From contig CP136064.1 in assembly GCA_032622095.1 (NCBI GenBank), positions 259,139,863 to 259,203,862 on the forward strand: 64,000 nucleotides of DNA. Reading direction: 5' to 3'. Below, one piece after another: positions 23,315-33,739 of this stretch. Every line of letters starts with the position of its first letter. The first letter of the stretch is position 1. Source of the DNA: Siphonodentalium dalli. Lineage: Eukaryota > Mollusca > Scaphopoda > Gadilida > Siphonodentaliidae. The position numbers were made by a program, and so were the translations under genes. The notes beneath the pieces are model-generated. The model did no database searches and was not told where the DNA came from. It worked only from the letters and a program-made list of their open reading frames with translations.

Positions 23315-26300
23315 CTGTTTTCAAAAAAAAAACAACAATACACTTTAATATCACCATTGCAATATCTTAACATAATTAACGGCTAGGAGATCCGCCCATT
23401 ATATCGACTGCTAGATAGTTGATCCAATCAAAATGGTTAGACACATCCAATGTGTGTCTAACTAGCAAGTAAACATACATGTAAGACCACGTGCGTCTGA
23501 GTTATGCCGACACACTCTATACACCCGATCGACAATTCGACCGATACACAGGTGGGTTGTTTACCGCTTGGACAGCTTATTGATAGGATTGTTAGTGATT
23601 TCAAGGTAAACCGGGAATGTTTTCACAAAACAAATAAACGACTCCTAGTAAACATATATTTTGCTCATATCCTTACTATGTGAAATGTATTGTTACTGAT
23701 CAGCCAATCAGGACAATATCACGTGAGACATAATGTATATATATAGTGCTCAGCCAATCAACGTGGTAGAAAATAGCGTGAGATATATTCAATACATATA
23801 TATGCCAATAATTTACCTTGGAGTGATTTTTCTTACAACGGGTTCAACACCAGTATCAATGGTCGACTCCATCCCGCTAGTAGAGGGCATGTCGAGTTGT
23901 GACGATGGATAGACCGACGCTTTACTTGTTCTCATGTAAAATGACCTTAAACAGAATACTTTAGTAAGACACAGAACACAGTCATATTCTCAGTATAACA
24001 GCTCAGTCTAGTCAACATGAAACGTTGTTGGCCTATTGTACCGAAAACTAATCGTTATTATGAGGATTATTTTTGAGGCGATATTCGAATTTATATATAG
24101 GGTCTGATATTCAATTTGATTTCGTCATTTAAAGGTTGCATGCATTGAAATACATATCAATAGACACATTCGTTGTCTCGGTAACTTTCGGGTGATAAGG
24201 TTTGATGTCGGCTTATGTCGTGAGTTCGAAATCATGTCAGTTCTCGACCTGCGGTCTCGAACTGACATGAGTTCTCACTCACGACATAACCCGACATAAA
24301 ACCTTGTCACCCTCAAGTCACCGAGACAACTTATAATATCCTTATACACAGACGTGTGTATGTGCATATGGTTCCATGATTGCATAATTATGTCACCATT
24401 CTGTCCATTGCGTGATACACCACCAACTGATTACTCGTAATATATGGAACAACATACATATGTCAGTGTATATTACTATGTATATATGGTGGACAAACGA
24501 GACACCAAAACAATTATTTATTATATTGTTTTATTGTTTATGTGTATAAAAATGACCGATAATGCTAAGCACGGCTTAACAAACATATAACACGACTATG
24601 TAAATGCATGTGTAATGTTCCATATATTATGAGTAATCATCTGGTGATGTATCACACTCGACTAATTCACACCAAAAAAATAAAGCCGACAAGAATCACT
24701 GACGAAATACAAGATGTTTACTCGTTACAAGTTGAGCTTATAACTTATAACGGCGCCGCTCAACGTGCATATTAAATGAAATAGCGCGCATTAAAGACAC
24801 TTGGGGTATATTATTGGTATATAGTAATATAGAATAGAATGTCATTACTGTGGGCACCCTATATATTCCATTACCTTGTCGGGTTCATTCTATAGTCGTC
24901 GAGTTCCATTGCACACGACATCATGTTCGGAATATAGTCCGGTTTTGGCGTGCCTATTCCTGCAGGATCCATGTCGCGGAATGTGCTGAAGAATTGTTCA
25001 ACTTCTTGAGTGCCCAAAGTTCTCGGGTTATACGAGCTGGTGTCTGTATATGGGAACAACTGAATTGACCTTTCCACGTGAACGATCAATCCCTCGTATG
25101 TGTTGATCGGTATTCCGTTGACGTATTTTGAATGCGGTGGAAATCTACCAATTCTATATCCAGAAATTAACCAGTCTCGAAGAGCGAGTCGTTTCTTGAT
25201 TCTTTCAATTACATCAATTTGTGGCTCGTCCATAGAATCAAACCATTCGCGAAACAGCCGACAAAACGAGGCTTCCTTGGAATAACCGTTCTCGATCATG
25301 ACAAGTTCAACATCTTCACCAAACACGCGGCGTGCTATAGGGACAGATTGTTTGTCTACACAGTCTATTATCATAGAAATATTCAGTTTCGTCCTTTTGG
25401 ATAGAGCTGCAACTTCCCATGCTTTTCGGTCTAGTCCTGATACACCAGTTGTACACACTTTTGTCCGAATACAGGTGAGCAGATGGCATGCGTCCGTGAA
25501 ATGGAATGTAGTTTGGTTATTATAGAATGTTGGTTGTGAGAACCACAATATGCCATCGGTAACACCATCAATCACCATTTCCTGCATCATATGACCTTCC
25601 TCCATCCATTGTTTAAAGATAGGTTCCCATGTTAGCTCAGCAACGATCACAGCTAGCTCGTGTTTTAATAGCGGACGAAGTACGCCAGCGCATATTTTCT
25701 TCAGTTGTTTCGGATTACGTGTAACATATTTCTGTTTAGGTGTCGGGACCGTTTTTGTGTTTATCGCAATCCACAAAACATTCACCAATTTGTTTTTGGT
25801 CCACGACTTTCTGAATATTAAACTGACAGTTGGGAGTTCAGAAACAATACAACACATCTGTAATAGTTCTTTCTTGAAGAAGTTGCAACGTAGCGCTTTT
25901 TCGGTTTCTAAATGGACGGCAAAATTTGCTAGCGAGCATTGACCCCATTTGATTTCATTGCTGTGTTTTAGATTTTCCAGCAGTTTCCAAATCTGCTGCG
26001 TTGATAGAGTTGACGGTGTTGGCAATACCACATTGGGGGCTGCATTGTCACCGACACAAGGAGGCGGAACAACCAACTGGTGTCCGTCGATGTTCTCCGC
26101 GGGCATTGTATTGGTGTAACCGATATGAGGATATGTGATGCTGGAACTGGAAGCAGGATCAAACGTACTGGAATTGTCAATATCGCACGAGACATCACCG
26201 TATAACACACTGCGCGCCGATGACATTACGGACGACACGCCAAACACAGTTGTATTATTAATATCACTCACTGTATTCATGCATGTGTGTGCTGAATTCT

Positions 26301-29156
26301 CATTAAACGACGTGGGTTCGCACATACCGACACTGTCATGTTGGACGTTGGCACCATCACTGGGCAAGTCAAAGTCAGATTCAAGCAAGTTTAGGAACCC
26401 GTTAAAGTCATCTTCACACGATACCACCGGAACGGTATTGTTCTTATCATCTCCAGGTTTTGGGACGAGAACTGTTGACACCATGTGATGAACTTCTGGC
26501 GATGGACTAAAGTAAGGCCCGTGTATGTGTCCATTAACGACAATAGTCCCATCGGGCGTTTTCACGAAATCAACATCATCTACTGAACTAACTCGGAACA
26601 ATGAAAGTAGACGGGACCGCAGCTTGGAAACAGGTTTGGATTCAACAGATTTCCAATGATCCAGATGGAGTCGATGCACGGTTAATGGTTGTTTGTCCTT
26701 ATCGCGCACTCCGTATTGGTGCCACTGTCCATCTGTGGACGTCAGAACCACTTTGAAGTGGTGTTCAGATAGAGTGCTTATAACTTTTGTCATCATTGAT
26801 AGGAACACTTTGTTGTTGATATGTTTCCCTGTCATGGCATAGGCGACAACATGAGAATTATTCAATTCAAAGTCAAATCGACGATCTAAGTCGGTTATGA
26901 GAAACACCATAATTTCCGTTGCAACTGATCTTGTTAAATGGTACGCCGATTTAACGAAACGCTGGCATCTGCGAATGATATCTAGCGCATCCGACAACAC
27001 GTCTCCTGACTCACAGACGGCATCGCATTGCACACCTCTCTGGTCGACCGATTCACTTGCTGCGCGACGAGATGGAACCTCTGCGATGAACTCGGTGTTA
27101 GTTTCGATGAATTTGGCGATATCAGCTTGGAGATCCTTTGCTTCCTCGGAGAACTTAGTTGGTCGCGAATTAGTACTTGATCCATACAACTCGGTGAGTT
27201 TCGTCCATATTTTATTCCACAATGGCTTGTGAAACGTTACCAAAAACACTGTCATAGAATATTCAGACCAACAAGTGAACATCATTTTTTGACAGTTATA
27301 ACTGGCCATTTCCGCTAGTATTTGACAAATATAGTACTTTGGAATCTTGTAGTAACTGTATGGCGAATATGCGATAGGTGATTTACATTTGTTCTCATAC
27401 ATCAACGTCGGTTGAGAATTTGTGTCTTCTCTGATTGAACCATCAGGGCTGATCACCATGAAATTTTCCTTGTTACCAAACGGGATCGCCATGCATCCCT
27501 CTTCGATGAGATTCAGCGATGGAAACAGCGCCGGAAGAACAAGTGATGTAACTGTATAGATACCGCGTCGATTTCGTGTTGGGTACCGTAGTCAAGTTGG
27601 TATTGAGTTTGTTGGGTGCGGGCTCCTAACCGAACCTGCCCCCGAATTACCCGATCGTAGTGCTCTTGGAGGTCACGCAATTTTCCTAGCCCGACCGCCT
27701 TGTGACATGTACTACCTGTAACGAGTGCCTTTTCTCTCAGTTCAAACCATTCAGTCGACCTCTGTTTGATGGCTCGGGTTGAAGATGCAAAGGACGGATC
27801 AGTACAAGTATTACTTGCGAGAGGGATATATCTAGTTTGCTTCGTTAGGTCCACCACGCTATTCCTGGATTCAGTCAAAGGGCAACCGTTGATTCTCGAC
27901 GCAATGTAACACAGTTGTCTTGATATCTCAAGTCCATTTGCAATATTTTCTTTTACATCAAATATGTTGACGCGAATCGATGACAGTAATGGGAAATATC
28001 TAGACTTACGCCAGTTTTCACCAGCCATCTTCATCACCTTTAATTCCGTTCTTGTGAGGGAATCCAGTGAGCTTCTCAGATCAGACAGCCTTTTCCCGAT
28101 TAATGTAATTACTTTTCGTATATCGCCGAGTAAGGAGGGTATGTTGGAAATAGATTGTGCTGTATCCAAATGCGCCGCCAGAGCTTCCAGTAAAATCACA
28201 TCGTGATTCAGTATTAACTTTCTTTCGTTTAATGTAGGTTTTTCTTCAAACCCCCAACAATCGATGTCACCCATAGTTTCACCCTTCCCTCGACAGATCA
28301 TTTTACCATCAACTGCAAGTTTTACAGTACGATTATGCATGAGTTCCGACAATTCTTTTACTCGTTCTTCCAGAACACATGGGTAAATGTTTGTTGGTGT
28401 TTGATCGTGTGTCCTGTATAGATTTTGCCTACTCGGAACCGCGAAATTTATCCTCGAGTCCACCGGTTTAGTTCGTCCTCTAAGTTCTGGATCAGAGAGG
28501 ACAGCGCCAAAGTTCCTTAATCCGCCCATGAATCTAAGAAATTTCCCGTGGAAGAGTCGATTTCCTACTTTCCAGAATTTCATCGCTTCATCTGAGTACC
28601 GCATGCTTGCTGAATTCGTGCATGAATACCACTTAACAACATCATTGAACAATAAATACGAGATGTTGTTGAATGGAAATGTCCCACTAGCAATTGTCGA
28701 TAAATACTGTAGAAATACATCCGTTTGTTCCTCGTTCGCCAGATTTGAAAAAAGTTCTGGCAGCAAGTTTACAACGGATGCGTGAAACTCAATGGATTGT
28801 TCATCGGTTGTTGTCCCATCATGACGATGGGAAAGCTCAGGTAGATCATTGTAAGTTCCAGGATGAGCATCAGAGCGTCGAGGAGATAACTGTTCGACGT
28901 TTTTCTCAATGAGAAGTTTGTCAGTGTCTGAAATTCGAACATTCTTCCCAATCAGTCGTTCGCCAAGCATTCCGTGACATTTTGTCTTGTACTTGAAACA
29001 TCCTGTTACGTCATCGAGGATCAACAGTCTGTATTTTATTTCCTCCTTTTGGTGTATTTCGATCAAATGAGTGATAATCGTTTGCAGCTCGCGTGAGGAT
29101 AACTTGCAGTAGTAGCATCGGTACTCATCAGTTCGGTACTCATCAGTCGGGGCCAT
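23143..29156 (-). CDS. Spliced transposon gene: C2H2 finger + YqaJ-type nuclease + transposase-like region + basic tail
   Basis: Read on the minus strand. The first coding exon starts at ATG 29156, just after an acceptor-like TTGTTTCCAG. It runs to a donor at 24875 (GACAAG|GTAATG), then exon 23945-23817 (acceptor TTTAAG|G, donor CCAAG|GTAAAT), then exon 23314-23143 (acceptor AAAACAG|A, ending in a stop). All three coding junctions keep the same phase (after the second codon base). The total is about 1,526 codons. One frame change near 27540-27580, inside the nuclease core, separates a 547-codon and an 873-codon frame; it looks like a single-base lesion. The gene probably supplies the enzymatic functions of the 10-kb element in the nucleus, as the basic KKRKR tail would fit. 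Components are described separately. Confidence 0.65.
23817..23945 (-). CDS. Penultimate coding exon of the nuclease/transposase gene
   Basis: 129 bases, 43 codons, open in the phase set by the donor at 24875. It is Ser/Thr/Met-rich with no domain. Borders are TTTAAG|G (acceptor) and CCAAG|GTAAAT (donor). It is supported by the phase agreement on both sides and not by homology. Confidence 0.5.
24172..24330. mobile_element. 159-bp palindromic MITE in the transposon's intron
   Basis: Inverted arms of about 70 bases start with GTTGTCTCGGT at the left and end with ACCGAGACAAC at the right. The centre holds a further AGTTCTCGACC/GGTCTCGAACT hairpin. It lies between exons 23945 and 24875, in non-coding DNA. 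Confidence 0.75.
24412..24655. mobile_element. 244-bp MITE with ~48-bp inverted ends
   Basis: Left GTGATACACCACCA...ATATATGGAAC and right GTTCCATATATTATGAGTAA...TATCAC are reverse complements with a few mismatches. It is non-coding and also lies in the intron of the nuclease gene. Confidence 0.7.
24875..27492 (-). CDS. C-terminal half of the YqaJ-like nuclease joined to a transposase-like region
   Basis: The first ~110 residues finish the nuclease fold: PDG with Asp17, then ENK with Glu33 and Lys35 (the D...E-x-K of PD-(D/E)xK enzymes), and a helix with YYICQILAEMA. From about residue 190 there is an RNase-H-like pattern. It has a strand block with TSTDGQWH (Asp254), a Ser/Asp-rich variable insertion of about 170 residues, FTDACHLLTCIR (Asp667, His670, like the D-x2-H helix of P/hAT-type transposases) and EQFFSTFR (Glu832) near the end. 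The transposase reading is from motif order only; no family was matched. The last codon is split by a donor at 24875. Confidence 0.6.
27513..29156 (-). CDS. N-terminal part: zinc finger and first half of a YqaJ-like nuclease
   Basis: 547 residues from ATG 29156. An N-terminal C2H2-like finger (YRCYYCKLSSRELQTIITHL followed by EIH) is followed by a long helical region without a known domain. The last 80 residues contain the start of the YqaJ/lambda-exonuclease fold: WFELREKALVTGSTCHKAVG (the W-x3-R...S motif) and YGTQHEIDA (the Gly-x2-x-Glu motif). This frame stops at 27513. The adjoining frame continues the same fold, with the matching next segment beginning before the first Met of that frame. 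Known: YqaJ-type enzymes are metal-dependent 5'-3' exonucleases of phage recombination systems. Confidence 0.7.
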   Translation of the reverse strand: MAPTDEYRTDEYRCYYCKLSSRELQTIITHLIEIHQKEEIKYRLLILDDVTGCFKYKTKCHGMLGERLIGKNVRISDTDKLLIEKNVEQLSPRRSDAHPGTYNDLPELSHRHDGTTTDEQSIEFHASVVNLLPELFSNLANEEQTDVFLQYLSTIASGTFPFNNISYLLFNDVVKWYSCTNSASMRYSDEAMKFWKVGNRLFHGKFLRFMGGLRNFGAVLSDPELRGRTKPVDSRINFAVPSRQNLYRTHDQTPTNIYPCVLEERVKELSELMHNRTVKLAVDGKMICRGKGETMGDIDCWGFEEKPTLNERKLILNHDVILLEALAAHLDTAQSISNIPSLLGDIRKVITLIGKRLSDLRSSLDSLTRTELKVMKMAGENWRKSRYFPLLSSIRVNIFDVKENIANGLEISRQLCYIASRINGCPLTESRNSVVDLTKQTRYIPLASNTCTDPSFASSTRAIKQRSTEWFELREKALVTGSTCHKAVGLGKLRDLQEHYDRVIRGQVRLGARTQQTQYQLDYGTQHEIDAVSIQLHHLFFRRCFHR

Positions 29157-29159
29157 GTA

Positions 29160-29450
29160 CCTGGAAACAATTGTAACATTAATGTTATTCATGCGTAACA
29201 ATAGCAACTGTTTCATGTGTCTACTTTCTATAGCGCGAGGATAAATAGAGAACATCTACTTTCACTATAATACATGTATTATAATAAAGAACTGTTTTAT
29301 ACGTGTTCATAATGTCTAACGAAGTTACATGTATACGCCTGTTGAAGAAAAATATGGTATAAACACCAATAAGCAATGGAATTTGTGTATTTGTGACGAT
29401 CTCTTTGCTAAAAGTACAGATTTTGTACTCAAAGAGCTCAGTTCAAACAC
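29160..29450 (-). promoter_or_regulatory. 5' region of the nuclease gene (acceptor and likely leader)
   Basis: On the minus strand a tract ending TTGTTTCCAG stands four bases before the ATG at 29156, so translation probably starts in the second exon. The first exon is not resolved. Confidence 0.35.
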
Positions 29451-29454
29451 TATT

Positions 29455-29545
29455 GTGCCCGAAGTATGTATTACTCCTGCCCGAAGTATGTATTACTCCA
29501 GCCCGGAACGGATAATTACTGTGCCCGCACATGTATTACTTACAC
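29455..29545 (-). repeat. Right subterminal motif cluster
   Basis: Four repeats of the type GCCCGAAGTATGTATTACTC or GCCCGCACATGTATTACTTA. They are inverted with respect to the cluster at 20258-20350. Confidence 0.65.
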
Positions 29546-29929
29546 AAATATACACCATGCTTGCAAATGTGCACTTATTCGAACGAAAGGGGTGCAATTC
29601 GAGGTGCTTACTTTCAGAACACGTCAGTTAATGGTTATGCTATATAAATAATTGCATATTTGCCACTAAGGCTCCTACTAGTAATATATGTGATACGGTA
29701 AAGTCGTGTTTGTGTCGAAACCGGAGATGTAACTGGCAAATATTGACTTTTTCGCAACAATGGTTGCTTATTTTATATCAAAACTTCTACCAACCGATAA
29801 ATAAACATTGACCTACACCATACGCAATGCATCGCTGTTTAGAAGCAAGAAATTTGCCTTATATGAGACATAATACTAACCTTGTTTTGAGAATTTTCCC
29901 ACCATCAGCCCGAATTGTGTATTACTATA

Positions 29930-29993
29930 TGCCCGCAGAGGCGTATTACTGAAATTTACTGCCCGTTGCGGAAGTTATAGGATGACCAGCGTG
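29930..29993 (-). repeat. Right terminal inverted repeat of the 10-kb transposon
   Basis: Reverse complement of 19830-19891 with a moderate number of mismatches, ending GGATGACCAGCGTG. A further GCCCGAATTGTGTATTACTA lies just inside it, at 29909. Confidence 0.8.
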
Positions 29994-29999
29994 TTGGTT

Positions 30000-30585
30000 T
30001 TGAAACCATGACCCACAACTTATCTCAGCCCAATTTTTCATTGACATGAAAATTCTCAAATTACAGATCGCGTAAGTATGCATATACTATAAAATTCTCA
30101 AATTCTCAAAGTTGTCTTTCTATAAGAAAATAATCATTAAATTTCACGAATCAAGAATAATTAAGTCTCCTCTCGTGATTGAGATAAGATATCATGGATA
30201 TATGAACTGCACTTTTGAAAAAATATATACTGAAGTTCTTTGTACCTAAAAACAGTGAAATTTTAAATATGCTTCATGCCATAAAAGTAAATGAACTTGT
30301 AGTATCCAATGGGTCGATGGTTCTTAAATATTGTGTCACAATTATCGCTTGTACAAAATTTCACAAAGAAATTCCTGGACGATTTTGAGAAAATCAATTT
30401 TGAAATACCAGGAAATTTTAACAAAACGTGCGTCTGATCCTTCATCCATTTAATCATTTTATTATAATTATCATGTTGTTTACATCATCCATAAGAGTAC
30501 ATTGGTGTATTTTGCACTCATCCCTGACTTGAGTAGTTTCTATTGAATAGAGTGGGAGACGGCTTATACGTGCATTGGCTGAAGA
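30000..30585. other. No gene recognised
   Basis: AT-rich sequence with no supported feature. Confidence 0.6.
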
Positions 30586-30644
30586 TGATATATGCGTCCA
30601 GTGGGAACAGGATGTAACTATCTCTGTACGGTGGAGTTTTAAAC

Positions 30645-30920
30645 CATTTCAGTGCCAAGTCCGATTTTTGTATCAACCCATATACCCTGTGCCAATGCAT
30701 TCTCTTATATATGCGAGTCGACCATAGGTCGCCTCGCATATATAAGAGAATGCATTGGCCTAAAAAAAATTCCATCATTTGTTATTAATTTTTTTACAAT
30801 TTTTTACAATTTTAATAATTTTTTCTTAATATTCTTTAACTGTTTCAGTGCCAGATTGTATCGGCCCTGGCACTCTGCAGACCGTAACTTAGGGCCGATG
30901 AGATCGGCCCCCTGGCACTG
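30645..30920. mobile_element. Insertion in segment A bounded by CAGTGCCA ends, containing the 68-bp hairpin
   Basis: It starts (C)ATTTCAGTGCCA and ends TGGCACTG before AAACGTGTG. It contains a copy of the 68-bp hairpin repeat (30693-30760) and a tight palindrome at about 30840-30924 (TTTCAGTGCCA/TGGCACTGAAA arms). Empty site in segment B near 32110. The target duplication is not clear. Confidence 0.6.
30693..30760. repeat. 68-bp hairpin repeat (copy)
   Basis: Arms CCAATGCATTCTCTTATATA and its complement surround GCGAGTCGACC/GGTCGCCTCGC. The same hairpin recurs at about 41168-41237, 41460-41535, 41793-41861, 41929-42000, 60468-60535 and 60752-60822, and in diverged form at 35940-36070. Confidence 0.9.
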
Positions 30921-30995
30921 AAACGTGTGTAATTCGATAAGTAAAACACCCATGACCAGTATATCATTCAATGGAAGTATATAAATAGTACACGT

Positions 30996-31058
<63 letters not shown>

Positions 31059-31062
31059 TTAT
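30996..31062. repeat. (TA)n microsatellite
   Basis: An almost pure run of alternating T and A, at the edge of segment A. Confidence 0.95.
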
Positions 31063-31216
31063 TTAATTGTCCTCCATAAATGAAGAGTTATTTAACATAA
31101 ACCAAATACACAAAGGAAACCACAGACCCAGGAAGGTCAACATATTTACAAGATGGTATACATTACAAGAAAAAATTACATCACAAACATGTAATAAGCA
31201 AACTGATACTCAGTCC

Positions 31217-31218
31217 TG

Positions 31219-31286
<68 letters not shown>

Positions 31287-31316
31287 ATCTCTATCTCTAT
31301 CTCTCTCTTCTCTCTT

Positions 31317-31354
<38 letters not shown>

Positions 31355-31359
31355 CTCTC

Positions 31360-31404
<45 letters not shown>

Positions 31405-31405
31405 C
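31217..31405 (+). repeat. (CT)n microsatellite, imperfect
   Basis: Nearly 190 bases of CT repeats broken by CCTC and TATCTC variants. The open frames of Ser-Leu (or Arg-Glu on the other strand) repeats here are artefacts. Confidence 0.95.
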
Positions 31406-31625
31406 GAGCACACCAATCGTACTCGTTATAATTTACACATTATGCCATGTACTATATATTATCATGTGTAAAAATAAAACAAACCCAAGATATTAATACT
31501 CTGTGTTGTCACATAAGATTTTCGAGTCGAAGATAATCTATTCTAAGCGATGAAACAATGACCATAGATTAAGTGTAGCTTTCATGAAGAATCTAAAGTC
31601 TTGAGTTGGGCTAAGAGAAAATACA

Positions 31626-32200
31626 GTTGCGTCCAGTGGGAACATATGGAATCCTATTAGGGCCACTTGCTAATGGCGCTTTCGGCGCGCGCCGAAAGCG
31701 ACAAAAAATGCGCCATTAGTAACGCGCCGCGAAAGCGCCGAAAGCGACAAAATATGGGCCCGTTACGGCGCACTATTTGTCGCTTTCGGGCACTTTTTGT
31801 CGCTTTCGGCGCTTTCTGCGCGCTGCGCGAAATCGACAAAATGTGCGATATTAGCGCATGTTTCGGCGCGTTACTAATGGCGCACTTTTTTGTCGCTTTT
31901 CCGGCGCGCGCCGAAAGCGCCATTAGGCATACTATTAGGTCCACTCCCTAATGGCGCGCGCCGGAAGCGACAAAAAGTGCGCCATTAGGGTATGTTTCGG
32001 CGCGCGCCGAAAGCGACAATAAGTGCGCCGAAAGCGCCAATTAGCAAGTGGCCCTAATAGGATTCCATATATATATAGGGAACAGGATGTAACTCTCTCT
32101 CTGTACGGTGGAGTTTAACGTGTGTAATTCGATAAGTAAACACCCATGACCAGTATATCATTCATGGGAAGTATATAAATAGTACACGTGTATACCATGC
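31626..32200 (+). repeat. Paralogous segment B, carrying the GC-rich palindromic element
   Basis: Counterpart of 30586-30985. Joining its outer parts across 31644-32077 gives the uninterrupted sequence found in A. Confidence 0.8.
31644..32077. mobile_element. 434-bp CpG-rich nested-palindrome element with 6-bp target duplication
   Basis: Flanked by GGGAAC at 31638-31643 and 32078-32083; the empty site exists at 30601-30614. The ends are inverted (ATATGGAATCCTATTAGGG left). The inside is built from repeated inverted copies of motifs such as GGCGCGCGCCGAAAGCGACA and GTGCGCCATTAG, so it can fold on itself in many ways. It is very CpG-rich within AT-rich surroundings. There is no coding; frames on both strands are by-products. 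Confidence 0.85.
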
Positions 32201-33600
32201 GCGTTGGGCATTTCAAATATATCACATATCTATGCATAAGATCTTAGGTTACCAATAAATCATCTTTGAATATGAACATAATTCATAAGGCAGTCGAAAC
32301 AAGCCGAGCGGCGACAATGCGAGGCACATAGTGGTTCACAGTACACTGCGTTTTTATTGTGAGTTAATCGGAGTCTCTTCCACGGTCACTTTGTTGTTTG
32401 AAATATGACATCAACATTGTTAATATTAATTACATTCTTCTAAAATATTAACAAACAAGAATATTAAAATATGTATCAGAAATAAAATTTATGCGCAGCA
32501 CATACATTGATCCAGATATCATATGTAACGCGATACGGCTATAACCAGTGACAACGCGTTATCCCTGGGAGATTTACGTCACATTGTTCATAGAAGGGGA
32601 GATAACTAATCTGAAACTGATCTGGACATGGTCTCAAGAATACTATCGATGTACACTTTCTGATTTTCAGTTCAGATTTTTGTTTGTGTGTGAGAGAGAA
32701 ATTGATGTAGCATGAAGCGTGTCGTGAAATAAGATGCATAGTATACCTCTGATTATATAAACTTTTTTTTATCAATAGTTGCTCTCGCATATAAAAAGTG
32801 CATCAGGCGAATGTGAAACATGCTTATATCTGCACAATTCACGGTTCACCACAGTCCACAGTGCTGATAACATGAATATATTATGAGCAAACTTGCTGGT
32901 ATGATTAGGAATGTGACAAATGGTGGGCCCACGTAGGTTACAAGGAAATAGCTATTTCCCATATAGGCCGTAGGGTAATAACATTCTGTCCCAATTCCGT
33001 GGAGGATTCGATTCAATTTTCCCTTCAATGCTGGAGGAATCAAACCTGGGACATAATTTGAATTGAAAAAATATTCCTGATACGGGAGCTTTTCCAGTTT
33101 AAATTTTCCCGCTTGCATAACTATACCGTCAGAAATTCAGTAGAACATTTTGAAAACAAAAATTCACCTACCCCTTAACACTTCCTCATCCAAAATTCCC
33201 ACAATAATAACATTTGTAATATAGTTCATATTCAGTATCTACATGATCTGATCAGAAAATGCATATTTTAAAATTGTACGCATTTAATTTTTCAGAAGAC
33301 AATACACCAATCAGATTTCAGGGATTTCTTAACCAGTATAGGCTAGTACGTGTACTATATTTTTCCAAGAACGATAATACAACATAATTAGTTCCTTGTA
33401 ACCTGCACACGGCCCTTTGAATGCTGATATTGTCCCCGCTTTTGTTAAAGATGTCATGTCATTTTTGACATTATAAAACTACAGTTGGCATGTTTTATAT
33501 ATACCAGAAAATAACAAAAGGTTGCCACGGTGGTGCTGTATGAACAGTTATTCAAATAATAGCTTAAAGAACATCCAGCAGAAGAGCGGGAAGGACAAAA
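32200..33600. other. No gene recognised
   Basis: Short frames only. No domain, RNA or repeat structure is supported. Confidence 0.55.
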
Positions 33601-33739
33601 ATCGTGAACAATTTACAAACTCTATATAAAGGCCCATAACTCAGGCAAATAATCTGGATAAACCTGATTGTCGTATTAATTCGAGACAGTGTGGCAGTAA
33701 ACTTCTATGTCAAAAATTATTGAAATCGATTCATGTTTG

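Larger units (their letters stand above)
19830..29993. mobile_element. ~10.2-kb DNA transposon with 62-64-bp TIRs, zinc-finger gene and YqaJ-nuclease/transposase-like gene
   Basis: The ends at 19830-19891 and 29930-29993 are inverted copies sharing CTGGTCATCCTATAA, TTCCGCAACGGGCA and GTAATACGCC. Further inside, several more GCCCG...GTATTAC motifs stand in matching inverted sense at both ends. Between them lie two convergent genes, one with nuclease and transposase-like motifs. The left flank is TTAA (19826-19829) and the right is TTGG (29994-29997), so a decayed TTAA duplication is possible but unproved. Three small hairpin or MITE insertions lie in non-coding parts. The superfamily is not assigned: the RNase-H-like pattern recalls P/hAT/Kolobok-type transposases, while the YqaJ module is unusual. 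Each gene has one visible lesion, so the copy is probably dead but recent. Confidence 0.8.
30586..30985 (+). repeat. Paralogous segment A, carrying an insertion
   Basis: Matches 31626-32200 (segment B). A is uninterrupted where B holds its GC-rich element (GTGGGAACAGGATG), and carries its own insertion at about 30645-30920, where B reads GAGTTTAACGTGTG. Confidence 0.8.

Noticed and set aside
26135-28912. Several 70-117-residue plus-strand frames
   Set aside because: They are antisense shadows of the nuclease/transposase gene, which alone has recognisable motifs and splice signals.
31067-31471. 134-residue Ser/Leu-rich protein
   Set aside because: Direct translation of a CT microsatellite.
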